From assembly GCA_019415525.1 (NCBI GenBank), contig DXZA01000081.1, positions 1 through 64,000 on the forward strand: a DNA stretch of 64,000 nucleotides, read 5' to 3'. A program made the translations under genes and the position numbers. Numbering within the stretch: position 1 is the first letter of the stretch; every line of letters starts with the position of its first letter. Source of the DNA: Tyzzerella sp. GTDB taxonomy: Bacteria > Bacillota > Clostridia > Lachnospirales > Anaerotignaceae. Positions 62,400-64,000 of the stretch are shown here, piece after piece. Below the pieces are notes generated by a model that was given only the letters and a program-made list of their open reading frames with translations, was not told the DNA's origin and made no database searches.

Positions 62400-63581
62400 T
62401 TATTTATTATTTTTGATATATTCTTCGTAAAGAGGAGACATATCTCTAAGTCTCTGAACAATAGGTGGAAGCTTTTCTATGATAAAATCAACTTCTTCTT
62501 CTGTATTCATATGTCCAAGAGAAAGTCTTAATGACCCATGTGCTTTTTCATGAGGAAGACCTATTGAAAGAAGAACATGTGATGGGTCAAGAGAGCCTGA
62601 AGTACAAGCAGAACCACTTGAAGCACAAATTCCATTCATATCAAGGAAAAGTAACATTGATTCACCTTCAATAAATTCAAATGAAAGATTTACATTTCCT
62701 GGAAGTCTATCAACAGGGTGTCCATTAAGTTTTGTATGACTTATTTTTGAAGTAAGCTCTGTAATAAGTTTATCTCTCATTTTTACAAGCTTTGGTGTTA
62801 CTTCATCCATTTCATTTACAGCCATTTCTATTGCTTTTCCAAGTCCAACTATACCTGGAACATTTTCAGTACCAGCACGTCTTCCTCTTTCCTGTGCACC
62901 ACCATGTATAAATGATTTTAATTTAACACCTTTTCTTATATATAAAGCACCAATTCCCTTAGGAGCACCAAGTTTATGTCCTGAAAGAGAAAGCATATCT
63001 ATATTCATTTCTTTTACATCTATTTTAACATGACCTACAGCCTGAACAGCATCTGTATGGAAATAAATTCCATTTTCTCTTGCTATTTTTCCTATTTCAG
63101 CAATAGGCTCTATTGTACCAATTTCATTATTAGCAAACATAATGGAAATAAGAATTGTATCTGGTCTTATAGCAGCCTTTAAATCTTCAATTCTTACTTT
63201 TCCATATTCATCAACAGGAAGATATGTTACTTCAAATCCTTTTGATTCAAGATATTCACAAGTATGAAGTATAGCATGGTGTTCAATAACTGATGTTATA
63301 ATATGTTTACCTTTAGAAGACATTGACTCAGCAATTCCTTTTAAAGCCCAGTTATCACTTTCAGAACCTCCAGCTGTAAAGAATATTTCTGCTGGTTCTG
63401 CACCAAGAGCATTTGCAACTTGTTCTCTTGCTTTGTCTATTGCTTTTTTACTTTCTCTTGCTATACTATAAACACTTGAAGCATTACCATAATGTTCGCT
63501 AAAATATGGTAATATCGTATCAAGCACCTCTTTTCTTACAGGTGTTGTTGCAGCATTATCAAAATATATTAATTTATCCAT
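62400..63581 (-). CDS. iscS: Cysteine desulfurase (NifS/IscS)
   Basis: PLP enzyme giving persulfide sulfur from cysteine to IscU and tRNA thiolases. 393 residues; the PLP lysine is in SLSGHKLGAPKGIGALY and the mobile-loop Cys in SSGSACTSGSLDPSHVL. It would also be a sulfur source for the TtcA-like enzyme in this window. Confidence 0.96.
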   Translation of the reverse strand: MDKLIYFDNAATTPVRKEVLDTILPYFSEHYGNASSVYSIARESKKAIDKAREQVANALGAEPAEIFFTAGGSESDNWALKGIAESMSSKGKHIITSVIEHHAILHTCEYLESKGFEVTYLPVDEYGKVRIEDLKAAIRPDTILISIMFANNEIGTIEPIAEIGKIARENGIYFHTDAVQAVGHVKIDVKEMNIDMLSLSGHKLGAPKGIGALYIRKGVKLKSFIHGGAQERGRRAGTENVPGIVGLGKAIEMAVNEMDEVTPKLVKMRDKLITELTSKISHTKLNGHPVDRLPGNVNLSFEFIEGESMLLFLDMNGICASSGSACTSGSLDPSHVLLSIGLPHEKAHGSLRLSLGHMNTEEEVDFIIEKLPPIVQRLRDMSPLYEEYIKNNK

Positions 63582-63615
63582 AACTAACTACTCCCTCATT
63601 AATAAAATTTAATAT

Positions 63616-64000
63616 CTATTCTATATTATTAACTTCTTTATATTCTGTTGCAAGTTCCTCAAGATTTATGGAATCAGCAGCTTCATTAAGACTTGCTTGC
63701 ATTTTCTCCCATACTCCTTTTGATACGCAACAAGTACATGTATCTGGACAGGCTGCTGTTTTTTCATTACAACAATCCTGAGAAAAAGAATCTTCTAAAG
63801 CTCTAAGGATACTTCCTACTTTTATATCCTTGGGATTCATAGCTATCCTATATCCTCCGCCAGCACCCCTAACGCTTTTTACAAGACCTGCTTTTTTAAG
63901 AGGAGGTATAAGCTGTTCAAGATAGCTTTCAGATATATGCTGTCTTTCAGCAATACTTTTTATACTTATACAATTATCTTTTCCAAAAACAGCTATATCT
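63616..64000 (-). CDS. iscR: IscR/Rrf2-family regulator (5' end beyond window)
   Basis: The coding frame enters from the right edge; 127 codons are visible. Reading it back from the last ATG shows the winged helix (ISIKSIAERQHISESYLEQL, VKSVRGAGGGYRIA) and then the Fe-S cysteines in DCCNEKTAACPDTCTCC. IscR binds a [2Fe-2S] cluster and represses the isc operon when cluster supply is adequate. It lies 34 nt before iscS. About 15-20 N-terminal residues are missing. Confidence 0.92.
   Translation of the reverse strand, partial: DIAVFGKDNCISIKSIAERQHISESYLEQLIPPLKKAGLVKSVRGAGGGYRIAMNPKDIKVGSILRALEDSFSQDCCNEKTAACPDTCTCCVSKGVWEKMQASLNEAADSINLEELATEYKEVNNIE

Noticed and set aside
1..64000. CRISPR arrays, rRNA or tRNA genes, insertion sequences
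   Set aside because: Reading both strands I found no regularly spaced repeats, no cloverleaf genes and no transposase.

Overview
The window is an AT-rich chromosomal segment from an anaerobic, endospore-forming member of the Clostridia, most likely the Lachnospirales. The anaerobic lifestyle shows in a single-chain pyruvate:ferredoxin oxidoreductase, the class III ribonucleotide reductase NrdDG, and several radical-SAM and Fe-S proteins. Spore formation shows in an alpha/beta-type SASP with a SigG-like promoter. Almost every gene is housekeeping and most lie on the minus strand. I see no rRNA, tRNA, CRISPR array, phage or insertion sequence.

Layout, left to right: (1) 1-6.7 kb, dnaE-mtrB-pfkA-pyk, with a gene for the tryptophan-sensing RNA-binding protein TRAP inside the usual dnaE-pfkA-pyk group. 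(2) 7-12 kb, nifJ (PFOR) with a leader of about 155 nt, and a membrane-anchored protein with a copper-amine-oxidase-N-like domain. (3) 12.2-21.5 kb, a cytidylate-kinase-like protein, a PsiE-like membrane protein, ilvE, the rsh-dtd-hemZ-hisS group and a NagZ-like lipoprotein. (4) 21.6-24 kb on the plus strand, ttcA-like, a Xer-type recombinase and a Nudix hydrolase, convergent with rbgA-lepB-rplS-apt-recJ. (5) A secreted GHL10-type glycoside hydrolase. (6) 30.3-37 kb, a six-gene polyamine operon, speD-speA-speE-speB-carboxy(nor)spermidine dehydrogenase-nspC. It encodes two chemically different routes to spermidine and follows a leader of about 405 nt that ends in a terminator. (7) 37-44 kb, a PHP phosphoesterase, addB without addA, and ruvAB. 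(8) 44-48.5 kb, the SASP gene, a fused 5-formyl-THF cyclo-ligase/ProA ORF, three small membrane-protein genes and proB. (9) 48.6-56.2 kb, gls24-nusB-xseAB-ispA-PAP2-tlyA-nadK-argR-recN, lacking the dxs gene often found in this order. (10) 56.3-64 kb, an NSS transporter, dut, nrdDG behind a pair of NrdR-like boxes, a 54-residue DUF1540 protein, a candidate spore-surface protein, and iscR(partial)-iscS-iscU.

The least explained element is the speD leader at about 36565-36969: a promoter with good -35/-10 elements, a GC-richer and foldable core in AT-rich surroundings, a minimally coding appearance, and an intrinsic terminator 33 nt before speD. This is the layout of a cis-acting attenuator or riboswitch. 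Other points of interest are mtrB in this lineage, the paired spermidine routes, the cyclo-ligase/ProA fusion, and the departures of PfkA and Dtd from their usual active-site motifs. Starts were moved inward from the longest ORF wherever a clear Shine-Dalgarno sequence favoured an internal codon (nifJ, hisS, rplS, ttcA, rsh, recJ, addB, gls24, nrdG and others).
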